Made by a program: the position numbers and the translations under genes. Of a stretch of 52,484 bases of DNA, positions 1-8,924 are shown piece by piece. The DNA comes from JACCYQ01 sp036675565. Lineage in GTDB: Bacteria > Bacteroidota > Bacteroidia > Chitinophagales > Chitinophagaceae. The stretch's first letter is position 1. Each line of letters begins with the position of its first letter. The notes beneath the pieces are model-generated. The model had not been told where the DNA came from. It was given only the letters and a program-made list of their open reading frames with translations, and did not search any database. Location: the NCBI GenBank assembly GCA_036675565.1, contig JAKFER010000184.1, positions 1-52,484 of the forward strand. The letters are read 5' to 3'.

Positions 1-390
1 GTTAATGAGCGATTCAATTTTCAGCTGGTCGGGGCCAATACCATCAAGTGGTGAAATAACGCCGCCTAAAACATGGTAGGTGCCATTAAATTGCTGCGTA
101 CTTTCAATGGCGATCACATCGCGGATATTTTCAACCACGCAAATAACTTCCTGTTTGCGCATGGAATTGGCGCAGATGGAACAGATATCACCATCGGCCA
201 CGTTGGCACAGCGATGACAGAATTTTATTTCACTGCGCATTTTAGAAATGATCTCGCCAAAGTGCTGCACATCCGCCGTTTCCTGCTTTAATAAATGCAG
301 TACCAGGCGCAAGGCTGTTTTTTTACCGATACCCGGCAGGCGGGCAAATTCGTTGACGGCGTTTTCCAGAAGTGCAGAAGAAAATTGCAT
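1..390 (-). CDS. recR: Recombination mediator protein RecR (C-terminus outside window)
   Basis: RecR works with RecF and RecO to load RecA at gapped or damaged DNA. The first 130 residues are visible. They show the helix-hairpin-helix LPGIGKKTALRL (residues 18-29), a zinc finger of four cysteines at 58, 61, 70 and 73 (C-x2-C-x8-C-x2-C), and the start of the TOPRIM domain (VICVVENIRDV, from residue 82). The ATG at 388-390 gives the usual RecR N-terminus, MQFSSALLENAV. The gene runs off the left edge, so about the last third, including the rest of TOPRIM, is not seen. It is the last member of a minus-strand series and has no visible partner recF or recO. I am confident of the family from the motif order. 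Confidence 0.95.
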   Translation of the reverse strand, partial: MQFSSALLENAVNEFARLPGIGKKTALRLVLHLLKQETADVQHFGEIISKMRSEIKFCHRCANVADGDICSICANSMRKQEVICVVENIRDVIAIESTQQFNGTYHVLGGVISPLDGIGPDQLKIESLIN

Positions 391-492
391 GTTGCAAAGA
401 TAACCCGGGCTTTTGAGTGTTGTGAATTTTTAAATTCATATTATCAAATGCCCGGGTTATTGTACTTATTTGAAACTCAGTTTTGTATTATT

Positions 493-1725
493 TTATTTTT
501 TGGCAATGCGGTACAGTTTGCCGCCATCTGTAACGGCGTATAAGGCGCCATCATTTCCCTGGGTTACATCCCTGAACCTTTCACCTTCACCGGCCAGTAA
601 TCTTTCTTCGCCGGTAACCCGGTTATTCTCTATAACCAAACGGGCAATATGCTGGCTGTTTAATCCTGCAATGAATAAATTATTTTTCCATTCCGGGATG
701 GCATCACCGGTGTAAAAGGTCATTCCACTGGGTGATAAAACGGGATCCCAATAATAAACTGGCTGTTCCATTCCTTCTTTCTGGGTTATGCCCTCACCGA
801 TGGTTTCTCCGCTGTATTCAATACCATAAGTAATAGTGGGCCAGCCATAATTTTTGCCTGGTTGAATCAGGTTCAGTTCATCTCCTCCTCTTGGACCAAA
901 TTCATTTTCCCAAAGATCCCCGGTTACGGGATGAAAAGCCAACCCCTGTACATTCCGGTGTCCGTAACTGTAGATCTCGGGTCTTGAACTGGAAACGGTT
1001 GGATTACCCGACGCCGGCTTTCCATCGGTTGTAATACGAATGATTTTACCCAAACCCGAATTTACATCTTGTGCCTGTGGCCGTGTTTCTTTGTCTGAAC
1101 GTTCACCGGTACTAATAATCAGGTTGCCTGTTTTATCAAAAATAATACGGCCACCATAATGCAGGTTGCCATTGTAGGCTGGCAAAGCACGGTAAATAAC
1201 AGAAGCATTTTCTATTTTGGTTTCATCATCCGATAACCTTCCTTTGGCAATGGACGTTAAGTTACCGCCGGAAGTATTTTCAGAAAAACTCCAATAAACC
1301 ATACGGTTAGTAGAGAATGCCGGATCGAGTGTAAGTCCCAGTAATCCTCCCTGGCCATTTGAGTTTACTTCCGGAATACCGGAAATGGCTGCACCAACCT
1401 GTCCCGTTTGTGTAGCAATACGCATAGTGCCACCTTTTTCAGTAATTAATAAACGGCCATCAGGCAAACTGGTGATACCCCAGGGTTTTTTCAGATCATT
1501 AGTTAATACTTTTCCTTGATAAGCCGTAGTTGTTTTTATACCACCAATCCTGGTTTGATCCGCAAATGCGGGTTTATAATCCGTGTTGGGTGATTTGGTT
1601 TCTACGGCCGGCTTGTTACTGGTATCTGATCCAGTGGCAATGACGCCATTGGTAGTAGTTTGGGAACCACAGGCAGACAATAAAAAAACAAATCCGATTG
1701 AAGCTCCGGCCAAAATTGTACGCAT
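493..1725 (-). CDS. PQQ-dependent sugar dehydrogenase (soluble glucose dehydrogenase family), lipoprotein
   Basis: This 410-residue protein belongs to the six-bladed beta-propeller family of soluble quinoprotein glucose/sorbosone dehydrogenases, which oxidise aldose sugars with PQQ. Its N-terminus is a lipoprotein signal with lipobox LSAC (Cys19), so the enzyme is probably tethered to a membrane facing the periplasm or the surface. Family motifs are in order: PWGITSLPDGRLLITEK (81-97), HYGGR (189-193, with the His that acts as general base in the family), GHRNVQGLAFHP (255-266) and a Ca/PQQ-region motif ENEFGPRGGDELN (273-285). The length is normal. Residues 20-55 are a low-complexity Ser/Thr/Pro linker after the lipid anchor. 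Many bacterial members act on unknown sugars, so the substrate cannot be read from sequence. No PQQ synthesis genes are nearby, so PQQ may be scavenged or made elsewhere. Confidence 0.9.
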   Translation of the reverse strand: MRTILAGASIGFVFLLSACGSQTTTNGVIATGSDTSNKPAVETKSPNTDYKPAFADQTRIGGIKTTTAYQGKVLTNDLKKPWGITSLPDGRLLITEKGGTMRIATQTGQVGAAISGIPEVNSNGQGGLLGLTLDPAFSTNRMVYWSFSENTSGGNLTSIAKGRLSDDETKIENASVIYRALPAYNGNLHYGGRIIFDKTGNLIISTGERSDKETRPQAQDVNSGLGKIIRITTDGKPASGNPTVSSSRPEIYSYGHRNVQGLAFHPVTGDLWENEFGPRGGDELNLIQPGKNYGWPTITYGIEYSGETIGEGITQKEGMEQPVYYWDPVLSPSGMTFYTGDAIPEWKNNLFIAGLNSQHIARLVIENNRVTGEERLLAGEGERFRDVTQGNDGALYAVTDGGKLYRIAKK

Positions 1726-1825
1726 ATTTTATATTTTCAGGTGAATGAATGGCAAAAATAATATAGTATAATTTGCTGCAATATTCGGACCGGGAGAAAA
1801 GCAGTGTAGGAATTATGGAAGAATG

Positions 1826-1878
1826 AGGTTAAGGATAAGGTTGAGATGAATTTTGAACCTAAACCTCACCCTTTACCT
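1826..1878. repeat. Imperfect inverted repeat after the Ig-like lipoprotein gene
   Basis: The arms at 1826-1841 and 1863-1878 match at 13 of 16 positions, and the second arm reaches into the stop codon of the upstream minus-strand gene. A stem here could protect or end that transcript. No run of T follows on the minus strand, so a classical intrinsic terminator is not supported. Confidence 0.3.
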
Positions 1879-3299
1879 TAATTGACTGGCAACTCAATTT
1901 CAAACTCATTTTTCCAATCTGCTTTTACATTAACAGTGCGGCTGGTAACGGGTCTTACAATTTCAGGCTGCCGGCGAATACCAAAAAATTGTCCAGGATC
2001 CCACACACCATTTTCATTGGTATCATTCAAAATGCGGATACGATAATCACCCGGTAAAAACTGTGGTTGCGTAAAAGTTTCGGATGTCAGTGGGTAAGAT
2101 GATACTACCTGGTCATTTAAAACAAATTGCAAAACCGGGTTGGTATAGGTTTCAAGATTTCTAAATCGTATGCTCACCGAGCCATAATCTTTTAATTGTC
2201 TTGTATTAAAACTGATGGTATCTGCTCTTAATAATTGATGCCCGAGGGTATCGGTTGCAAATTCTTTTTGCAAAACCAGGTGGTAATTTGTTCCCGGTTT
2301 CCAACTGGCAGTTACATTTAATTGTTTGCTGTTGGTATCAAGGGTGGTTTTATAATTTGTAAACGGCGTAAAACTGGAGTCGGTGTACAACCCCATCATC
2401 GTAGTATCCAACACCTGGAGCGGATGTTCAAAATTGAGTTGCACATTCCCAAAGAGATCGAGCGGGCCGGTTACATTGGTTGTAAATTTTAATCTTTTAT
2501 CCTGTTCATTTTTATCAACAATCCGTATCCCGGTACCTAAAGCTGCCTGTGGTTTAGGATATGCATATGCATATAAAGTAATGGCTTGATCATTATCCGC
2601 AATACTTACCGGGTCCGTATTAAATGCGAATAATTGGGTGGAATCCGTGTACCGCCGCATACCGCCCTGGTCCTGCACTGCATACAAATTAAAATTACCG
2701 GGGGGTAAATATTTAAAACGAAACCTGCCTGCACTATCCAGCTTTGTAAAATATCTTGGTCTTTCCTTGAAAACAGCGGAATCATCCAGGTTCCGGTGAA
2801 GCATCACGATCAGTGTAGAATCTATTTTACCACTTTGTGCCAGTATCACATTGCCTTCGAGTTCCAGCGAATCTATCGTGTTGCCTGTTGAAAATACATA
2901 AGTGAAATTACCTAATGGGTTTTTTTCATTGTAATCCACAATAGCCTTTCCAAAATTGATGGAGTAGGTTGTATTTTCTTCTAACGAATCCTTTAGCCTA
3001 ACCGTAACCGTTTTTAATTTGCGGTTCACTTGTGGGTTTACCAATGGTGTAGGCGAAACGATCAGGTTGGCCGGGATATCCTGGAGTTCAACATATTCAT
3101 CAAATTCAAAAACAATACGATTCTCGTCAAAATTTCGGGTTGAATCAGCGGGTGTTACAAAAAGCAAAATGGGAGGCGTGGTGTCCCTCGGTCCACCAGA
3201 AGGTGGAATGATATTGGCACAACCCGGGCTGACAAAAAGTTGAGATACAATTAACACCAGCAACAATAAAACCGGAAAAATATTTTTAAATCTACCCAC
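1878..3299 (-). CDS. Ig-like domain (Big_5 type) lipoprotein
   Basis: This is a secreted Bacteroidota protein with an N-terminal membrane segment (VLLLLVLIVSQLF) ending in SPGC, a poor but plausible lipobox. The stretch PPSGGPRDTTPP and a bacterial Ig-like domain follow: SPADSTRNFDENRI-type strands, then YSINFGKAIVDYNE and TYVFSTGN. Later segments (RFRFKYLPPGNFNLYAVQD and GDYRIRILNDTNENGVWDPGQF) look like carboxypeptidase-regulatory-like beta folds. Function is unknown; a surface structural or adhesive role is a guess. The reading frame can be extended to a TTG at 3323, but that codon lies inside a perfect -7 promoter box (TAAGTTTG, 3328 to 3321). Transcription should therefore start downstream of it, and I place the start at the GTG at 3297-3299. 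The gene lies 91 bases upstream of no partner of clear function; the thioesterase before it on this strand is probably separately transcribed. Confidence 0.75.
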   Translation of the reverse strand: MGRFKNIFPVLLLLVLIVSQLFVSPGCANIIPPSGGPRDTTPPILLFVTPADSTRNFDENRIVFEFDEYVELQDIPANLIVSPTPLVNPQVNRKLKTVTVRLKDSLEENTTYSINFGKAIVDYNEKNPLGNFTYVFSTGNTIDSLELEGNVILAQSGKIDSTLIVMLHRNLDDSAVFKERPRYFTKLDSAGRFRFKYLPPGNFNLYAVQDQGGMRRYTDSTQLFAFNTDPVSIADNDQAITLYAYAYPKPQAALGTGIRIVDKNEQDKRLKFTTNVTGPLDLFGNVQLNFEHPLQVLDTTMMGLYTDSSFTPFTNYKTTLDTNSKQLNVTASWKPGTNYHLVLQKEFATDTLGHQLLRADTISFNTRQLKDYGSVSIRFRNLETYTNPVLQFVLNDQVVSSYPLTSETFTQPQFLPGDYRIRILNDTNENGVWDPGQFFGIRRQPEIVRPVTSRTVNVKADWKNEFEIELPVN

Positions 3300-3320
3300 A
3301 AAGAATTCATTATTGAGTGG

Positions 3321-3328
3321 CAAACTTA
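3321..3328 (-). promoter_or_regulatory. -7 promoter box of the Ig-like lipoprotein gene
   Basis: Read on the minus strand the bases are TAAGTTTG, an exact match to the Bacteroidota -7 consensus TAnnTTTG. It lies 21 bases upstream of the proposed GTG start. No convincing TTTG -33 box is seen at the expected spacing. Confidence 0.5.
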
Positions 3329-3414
3329 TATGCTAAAACCCAATAATTCAGGCTTGCTTTATCAAAATCCTGTTAATGGTGATGTTTTTCACTCATTAAA
3401 TAAATTATCCTGCC

Positions 3415-3804
3415 TTAATTTAAAAACTGGTCCTTGATATAAGTGATGGCTGTTTTTCCATGCGCCACCGGTTTTCCTTCTTCGTTTACATTTACAAAAA
3501 CCATTTTTTCAATAGTAAGGATACTTTTGCGGGTGATCTTATTTCTGACTTCACAACGGAGCGTAATGGAAGTATTTCCAAATTCTGTAGCAGTAATACC
3601 CAGTTCAATAATATCTCCTGACTGAGCCGAACTGACGAAATTAATTTCAGAAATAAATTTGGTAACTACCCGTGGATTTCCCAATTGTACTATGGAATAA
3701 ATAGCGGCTTCTTCATCAATCCATCGCAGCAGGCTGCCTCCAAATAAAGTGCCATTGGGATTCAGGTCTTCGGGTTTGATCCATTTGCGGGTATGAAAGT
3801 TCAT
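3415..3804 (-). CDS. Acyl-CoA thioesterase, hotdog fold (YciA/BACH type)
   Basis: This 129-residue single-hotdog protein probably hydrolyses acyl-CoA to free acid and CoA in the cytoplasm. The family signature is NPNGTLFGGSLLRWIDEEAA (residues 15-34): the Asn/Gly-rich turn at the CoA site, then the Asp-Glu pair on the long hotdog helix that supplies the catalytic acid. The later strand RVVTKFISEINFVSSAQSGD is also typical of the BACH/YciA group. Length is normal for a single-domain member, which assembles as an oligomer. The ATG at 3802-3804 gives a standard N-terminus. It stands between two unrelated minus-strand genes, with 110 bases to the helicase gene stop. Chain-length preference cannot be predicted. 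Confidence 0.88.
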   Translation of the reverse strand: MNFHTRKWIKPEDLNPNGTLFGGSLLRWIDEEAAIYSIVQLGNPRVVTKFISEINFVSSAQSGDIIELGITATEFGNTSITLRCEVRNKITRKSILTIEKMVFVNVNEEGKPVAHGKTAITYIKDQFLN

Positions 3805-3914
3805 GATGAATAATTGTTTTGATTACAGAATGGTGTTTTCAACATATTAATCTTACAACAATGCAATCTCCTTAAAAGATCAAAACGAAAAGTGAAATTC
3901 CTTTTCCCAAAAAA

Positions 3915-6900
3915 TTAGACTTCATCTTCCATACCTTCTTCCTGCAATTCATGCAATGCAATAGCCATGTTATTGGTCTTTACAAACTGGCACCAATGAC
4001 ATTCTTCTTTACCACAACCTGTATAGAAATCATGTCTTTTAATTTTTTGCCAGGTATCAACAATTTGTTCCGTTACAGTTGCAATATCTGCCGTGCTGAT
4101 AACGATTTTTTCTTTGCGGAATTTTTTCTTTTTATCGGGCTCAACAAAATCAAATTCAGCACTTACTGCTTCCCAGTTTTTTAATGGGTGATGATCAACC
4201 AGAATCTTATAAAAAACAGCTTGTCTCCAGTAGTCGCCACCGTTAGGTTCTTTATCAGATGGACCACACAGTTTAGCTTTTGATTTATCCGGGTCACCGG
4301 TTTTGTAATCAACCACATTTACCATGTTTCCGTGAAATTCAAGTTTGTCCAACTTTCCTTTTAACGGAACACCACGCAATACAATCTTACTGATATTGGT
4401 TTCTACAGCCACCACGCGGTTCCATTGATGAATGTATTCATCATAATAATTTGAAAGCACTTCATGTCCATACTCCATCCTGCGGTTATATTGTTCGCGG
4501 GTAAAACTTTCGCGGTGCCTTTCCATATACCAGTTAAAATCTTCGATCAGTATTTCTTTGGCAGGAAAAACCTGGTGGTTGTTTTTCATTTTTTCAAAAA
4601 GCACATTCAATGCATGGTGCACGGCACTGCCAAATTCCGTGTTTTCGTTTTTGGATGAAGGGATGCGAATTAAATTTTTAAAATAAAATTCAAGCGGGCA
4701 TTTTAAATAATTGTTCAACGCCGTTACGTTCATTACAAATTTTTCCAGGATCCTGTTCACAAAATCTTCTTCCATTTTTTCTATTTCAGGAGATTGCTCT
4801 TCTGCAAATGCCAGGGACTGGAATTCAGTTAATATTTCGTCATTGAGATAAACTTTTTGAACGGGTAAATTACTTTGGTCCAAAATTTCTGCAATAAACA
4901 TGGATGGTTCAATTTCTTTTCCATCGTCTTTAAAGCAACAATAAGAAATGTTTAAAAATTGCTGTGCCCTGGTAAGGGCAACGTAAAAGAGTCTTCGGAG
5001 TTCTTCCGCTTCGGTGGTTCCATCACCGGTTGTTGATGAAGAAAAAATGGTATCTGGAAATTTAAATCCGCCCGAAGGTTTTCTCTTTTTTTCCCAAAAC
5101 AAAGCATTGGCCCCGGCAAAGTAAACATGTTCATATTCCAGGCCTTTGGAACCATGGGCTGTTAAAAGATTTACCCCTTTATCCGTTCCCGTAACTTGTA
5201 CAAGTGGCAGGTCAAGCTTTTCTTTTTCCATCAATTCAATGATGTCAACCAGTTGTTGTAAACTGAGATAAGGATTGCGGCGGGTTTCATCTTTTACAAA
5301 ATCAAATAACACGGTGAGCACTTGTATCTGCCAGTGTTTGTCAGGGCTTTGCATAATGTTGGCTAACACGCCGGCATCCCTGATGATGTTTTCAAATAAA
5401 TTCTGCAGGGTAACATTAGAAACATCGGTCATTAACTTTTCAATAGCAGCACTGGCCTTTTTCATTCCTTCGGGAATGCCGGGAGTAAAAAGATCCGGTG
5501 CAGGTGCATGCGCTTTTTCAAATAATAATTGCCGCAGGCTGATCTTGTTTTCGCGATAGCCCCTTTGTGCGACTTCAATACTTAGCTTAGCGATTTCTAT
5601 CGGTGGGATGCCAAACCAGTTATAGTGCAGTATCTCGAACAATAATTCATCACCACTGGATGGAAGATAATTTTCTGCTGCCAGGTATTTTAAAACGTTA
5701 ATGATCTTTTGTGCAAGTGGTATCTCCAGAACATTTAAATGTCGCTTACTGTATACCGGTATATTGCGTAATCCAAAATATTTGGTCAGTTCTTCGCCAT
5801 ATTTATTTTCTTTATAGATAACCGCAATGCGCCCGGGTGAAGTTCCGGCGGCAATTAATTTTTCAACCTGCCGTGTAATATCGATCATTTCACTGCGCTG
5901 CGTTTCATAAACATTTACCTGTGGCTGGTGCAGCAAATGTTTAATATCAGGGTGACTTGAAATAAGTTCTTTACTCAGTCCCGTGATTTTATTAACCAGT
6001 CTTTCCTGGTTGCGATCTATCAGGAATTTTGATACATCAAGAATCGGTTGAATAGACCTGTAATTATTCGTGAGCACAATTTTCAGCAGATCTTCTTTAT
6101 AGCTTTCAGCAAATTGCATCATGTTCTCCACGTTGGCTCCCTGGAAGCGGTATATGCTCTGATCATCATCGCCTACAACAAAAACATTGGGTTGCTGTCC
6201 CCAATAATTGATCAGCAGTTTCACCAGCATATTTTGTGTACCGCTGGTATCCTGGTATTCATCTACCAAAATATACTGATACTGTTCCTGGTAATTAGCC
6301 AGCAGGTTCGGGTTTTCTTCAAATGCCCTGATCACCCAATTGATCATGTCATCAAAATCATAACGGTTACGCACACGCATCATTTGCTGAAAGCGATCAT
6401 ATTCATGAACGGCTGCCCTTAATTTTTCCATTTTCTCCTGCTGCTCTTCAACCTTGTCTGCTTTTACATCACCTGCTTTATATTGGCGATATGCTTTTTT
6501 ATAAATGAATTCCGGACGATTAGGTAAGTCATTGATATAATCATCAATCACATTATTTATAAAAGGCGGTGTCCAGCCTTCTTTTTTCATCGTGCTGAAA
6601 AGCGATTGGAGGTTTTTGATTTCGTAATACACATCACCCCGGTATCTTTTAAGTGGATGATTTTTTGGAAATGTGTCGATGAGTTCTTTAAAAAGTTCAA
6701 TTCGTTCAAGATCGCTGACTGGTTCAAGTGAATTTTTTTCGAACAAGGACAGGTTATCCTGAATCACTTCATTACAAAAGCCATGAAATGTGTAAATGCC
6801 TACTTTATAGGCATCCGGTCCAATAAATTCGAGTAATCGTTTACGCATGGCAATGGCGCCGGCATCGGTATAAGTAAGACAAAGTATATTGGAAGGATCT

Positions 6901-7079
6901 GTGTCGGTATCCAGCAGGATACGACCGATACGTGCTGCAAGAATTTGGGTTTTACCAGTACCCGGTCCGGCAATAACCATGACCGGTCCTTCGATCTTAT
7001 CTACAGCTTTGCGCTGGTTTTCATTCAACCGGTTATATTCCTGTTCAAATTTGGAATTCAGTTTATCTTTTTGCAGCAT
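3915..7079 (-). CDS. UvrD/PcrA-family ATP-dependent DNA helicase with C-terminal RecB-type nuclease and probable Fe-S cluster
   Basis: This 1054-residue protein is an SF1A helicase fused to a PD-(D/E)XK nuclease. Helicase motifs in order are: GPGTGKT Walker A (38-44), LVDEYQDTSGTQ (motif II), VVGDDDQSIYRFQGA (III), NNYRS (IV), LLTAHGSKGLEYEHVYFAG (V) and EELRRLFYVALTRAQ (VI). The nuclease core motif VVDYKTGD is near residue 922. One cysteine sits in YLKCPLEFYF near residue 795 and three more lie near the end (C1022, C1027, C1030). That split arrangement brackets the nuclease as in AddB, Cas4 and Dna2, where it binds a 4Fe-4S cluster. Likely role: unwinding and trimming DNA in repair, perhaps in place of RecBCD/AddAB. 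It is an apparently monocistronic gene with an inverted repeat upstream (7135-7170). Confidence 0.92.
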   Translation of the reverse strand: MLQKDKLNSKFEQEYNRLNENQRKAVDKIEGPVMVIAGPGTGKTQILAARIGRILLDTDTDPSNILCLTYTDAGAIAMRKRLLEFIGPDAYKVGIYTFHGFCNEVIQDNLSLFEKNSLEPVSDLERIELFKELIDTFPKNHPLKRYRGDVYYEIKNLQSLFSTMKKEGWTPPFINNVIDDYINDLPNRPEFIYKKAYRQYKAGDVKADKVEEQQEKMEKLRAAVHEYDRFQQMMRVRNRYDFDDMINWVIRAFEENPNLLANYQEQYQYILVDEYQDTSGTQNMLVKLLINYWGQQPNVFVVGDDDQSIYRFQGANVENMMQFAESYKEDLLKIVLTNNYRSIQPILDVSKFLIDRNQERLVNKITGLSKELISSHPDIKHLLHQPQVNVYETQRSEMIDITRQVEKLIAAGTSPGRIAVIYKENKYGEELTKYFGLRNIPVYSKRHLNVLEIPLAQKIINVLKYLAAENYLPSSGDELLFEILHYNWFGIPPIEIAKLSIEVAQRGYRENKISLRQLLFEKAHAPAPDLFTPGIPEGMKKASAAIEKLMTDVSNVTLQNLFENIIRDAGVLANIMQSPDKHWQIQVLTVLFDFVKDETRRNPYLSLQQLVDIIELMEKEKLDLPLVQVTGTDKGVNLLTAHGSKGLEYEHVYFAGANALFWEKKRKPSGGFKFPDTIFSSSTTGDGTTEAEELRRLFYVALTRAQQFLNISYCCFKDDGKEIEPSMFIAEILDQSNLPVQKVYLNDEILTEFQSLAFAEEQSPEIEKMEEDFVNRILEKFVMNVTALNNYLKCPLEFYFKNLIRIPSSKNENTEFGSAVHHALNVLFEKMKNNHQVFPAKEILIEDFNWYMERHRESFTREQYNRRMEYGHEVLSNYYDEYIHQWNRVVAVETNISKIVLRGVPLKGKLDKLEFHGNMVNVVDYKTGDPDKSKAKLCGPSDKEPNGGDYWRQAVFYKILVDHHPLKNWEAVSAEFDFVEPDKKKKFRKEKIVISTADIATVTEQIVDTWQKIKRHDFYTGCGKEECHWCQFVKTNNMAIALHELQEEGMEDEV

Positions 7080-7134
7080 ACATGTTAATATAAATAGTGG
7101 AATGAAACCCCTGTTACAAGGTCCGGGTAAAGAT

Positions 7135-7170
7135 ACATGTTTGCTATTATTTTTAGTAAAGCAAACATGT
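7135..7170. promoter_or_regulatory. 11-bp perfect inverted repeat upstream of the helicase gene
   Basis: ACATGTTTGCT (7135-7145) and AGCAAACATGT (7160-7170) are exact reverse complements around a 14-base AT-rich centre. The pair lies between the stop of the phospholipase-like gene and the start of the helicase-nuclease gene, both on the minus strand. No T run follows either arm closely enough for a standard terminator. An operator for the helicase gene or an RNA hairpin between the two genes are the alternatives. A near-match -7 box (TATCTTTA, 7135 to 7128 on the minus strand) abuts it. Confidence 0.45.
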
Positions 7171-7219
7171 TTTGGGTGTATTTTGTGCAGAAAAATAACT
7201 GTTCGTGATGTATTAACTA

Positions 7220-8185
7220 TTATTCGTGTTCGCGTCCTTTTTCGGGGTTTGATCGCCAGGCATTTTCCAATGCTTCAAACTCTTTCAAATCTTCCACCGT
7301 AAAATTTCGGTTGGATAAGTTGGACAAATTGGGTTGACCCGCATTTACCCAGGCAGTATACCAAAAGGAAGCAATGGCAAATATGGATTGACGCATTCTT
7401 CTCTCGATCATTCCATTTAACTCCGCATCATAGGCTTTGGTAAAAGCGGAGGCATATTGGCGAATGATCTTTCCATTTCTCTCTTCAAATGCATATTTAC
7501 GATCGGCACCAAAACGGGCTGTCAGTTTTTTTTCAATGGATAAAACCGAATCAGCAGCCAGCGAACTTTCCATTACTTTTTCCCAAATAAAATCGAGGGG
7601 TTTATCAATATAGATTGCTTTGCCAATAAAAAAATCCCATTCTTTATCAGCCAGTAATTCTGGTGCCCGACTTTCCCAAAAACCATGAATACCTTTTTGC
7701 CCGGTCAATTGTCCGTTATAATTACTGTGTGCATGTAAAGGCACATGTGCATCAGCGATATAATGACCAATTTCGGTAGAAAGTTTTAAAATTCTTGCCT
7801 GGTTCTTTTCCCTGAAAGCCTGTGTCAGCCTTGATTGCATTATCATGATCCACCATGGCCCAATGCCATGGGCCATCAAAGTATCTTCTGTATATTTTGC
7901 AACAGCATCATCCCATTTTCGTGGTAGTGAATCAAAAGGATATGAACCATACCTGTCCAGGTCAATATAATGACGGGGACCTTCTTCTATAATAGCATAT
8001 CTTCTTTTATCAGGATCAATGGCATGTTCACTGATGAATATTGCATTGGGTTTGTACAAATGCATCATTTGCGGCGGCAGCAGGAAAATGGCGTACTGGT
8101 TAATTTTACGATGGGCAAAAAAGCCCCAGCAAAAAGTTTCGTGGAAGAAAAAAGTAGCAACAAATAAGAGTACCAGTTTTTTCAT
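7220..8185 (-). CDS. Secreted zinc-dependent phospholipase C / S1-P1 nuclease-like protein
   Basis: This 321-residue exported protein has signal peptide MKKLVLLFVATFFFHETFC. Cleavage there would leave Trp20 as the mature N-terminus (WGFFAHRKIN). That is the arrangement of zinc phospholipase C and S1/P1 nuclease, where the N-terminal Trp and a nearby His bind zinc. Further likely metal ligands are HYIDLD and the helix EIGHYIADAHVPLHAHSNY (H-x3-D and H-x3-H pattern). The protein is all-alpha in character, as expected. It may cleave phospholipids or nucleic acids in the periplasm; the choice between them cannot be made from sequence, and Bacteroidota members are poorly characterised. The stop of this gene is followed by an inverted repeat. 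Its start is only 11 bases from the end of the DUF502 gene, so the two are probably co-transcribed. Confidence 0.8.
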   Translation of the reverse strand: MKKLVLLFVATFFFHETFCWGFFAHRKINQYAIFLLPPQMMHLYKPNAIFISEHAIDPDKRRYAIIEEGPRHYIDLDRYGSYPFDSLPRKWDDAVAKYTEDTLMAHGIGPWWIMIMQSRLTQAFREKNQARILKLSTEIGHYIADAHVPLHAHSNYNGQLTGQKGIHGFWESRAPELLADKEWDFFIGKAIYIDKPLDFIWEKVMESSLAADSVLSIEKKLTARFGADRKYAFEERNGKIIRQYASAFTKAYDAELNGMIERRMRQSIFAIASFWYTAWVNAGQPNLSNLSNRNFTVEDLKEFEALENAWRSNPEKGREHE

Positions 8186-8196
8186 TCCTGGATGAT

Positions 8197-8841
8197 TTAT
8201 TGTTTATGCAATTCGCGATCAATTTCCTGTATCACTTCTTCATCTTTATTATCCTCTAATTCCACCACGCCACCGGTAACGGCAAATTTCATAGCTATGC
8301 CTGATGAAATATGTTCAATCTTTTTCACTTTGGAACGATGTAAAATATAAAGCTGCCCCGCAAAGTTGTATGACTGCGGAACATAAACCGAAACATGATC
8401 TGCCCCCAGGTTGAATTTTTCCAGTTCTTCGCCCGTTAAAAATCCAATGATCCAAACATCTTCAGAAAAAACATTTACCAGCACCGCTTTATCAAACTTC
8501 TTTTTATCACCTGCAAATGCTTCGAAAAAATCTTTTACGGAACTATAAATAAATTTAATGGCAGGCATCCGGTCAAACACCTTTTCAAAAAAAGTTATAA
8601 AACCACTTACCAGGTAGGTTGAACTTATCCAACCCACAAACACTAAAAAGCTTACGATCATTACAAATCCTAGTCCGGGTATATTCAGGTATGGTCTTAA
8701 AATTCCATCGATCATATCAAATAGCCAATAGATAACGTAGGCCGTAATAGCTAATGGAGCCACCACCAGCATGCCCTGTACCAGGTAACGTATAATTTTT
8801 CGGTAAGTGAAACGGGTTAAGGCTTTTGATCGGCTGTCCAT
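8197..8841 (-). CDS. DUF502 family membrane protein
   Basis: This 214-residue protein has two membrane segments near the N-terminus (about 19-43 and 53-85, VAPLAITAYVIYWLFDMI and GLGFVMIVSFLVFVGWISS). A soluble domain with DUF502 signatures follows: PAIKFIYSSVKDFFEAF, then GFLTGEE and SVYVPQSYNFAGQLYIL. The charged C-terminus (DNKDEEVIQEIDRE) is typical. DUF502 proteins have no established biochemical role; they resemble proteins implicated in membrane homeostasis. A near-consensus -7 box (TATCTTAG on the minus strand) lies just before the ATG. It is followed closely by the phospholipase-like gene, which suggests a shared envelope role, though this is only contextual. Confidence 0.85.
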   Translation of the reverse strand: MDSRSKALTRFTYRKIIRYLVQGMLVVAPLAITAYVIYWLFDMIDGILRPYLNIPGLGFVMIVSFLVFVGWISSTYLVSGFITFFEKVFDRMPAIKFIYSSVKDFFEAFAGDKKKFDKAVLVNVFSEDVWIIGFLTGEELEKFNLGADHVSVYVPQSYNFAGQLYILHRSKVKKIEHISSGIAMKFAVTGGVVELEDNKDEEVIQEIDRELHKQ

Positions 8842-8924
8842 CGCTTGTTTTTGGGGCTAAGATAGTTTTTTACCGGGAAGTGGGGTGGTCCCACATTTTG
8901 ATGAGCGGTAAAAATAAATACTTT

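Noticed and set aside
73..543. Plus-strand frames of 72 and 82 codons opposite recR and the end of the sugar dehydrogenase
   Set aside because: They lie antisense to clear genes and show no domain, signal or promoter; the composition follows the opposite strand.
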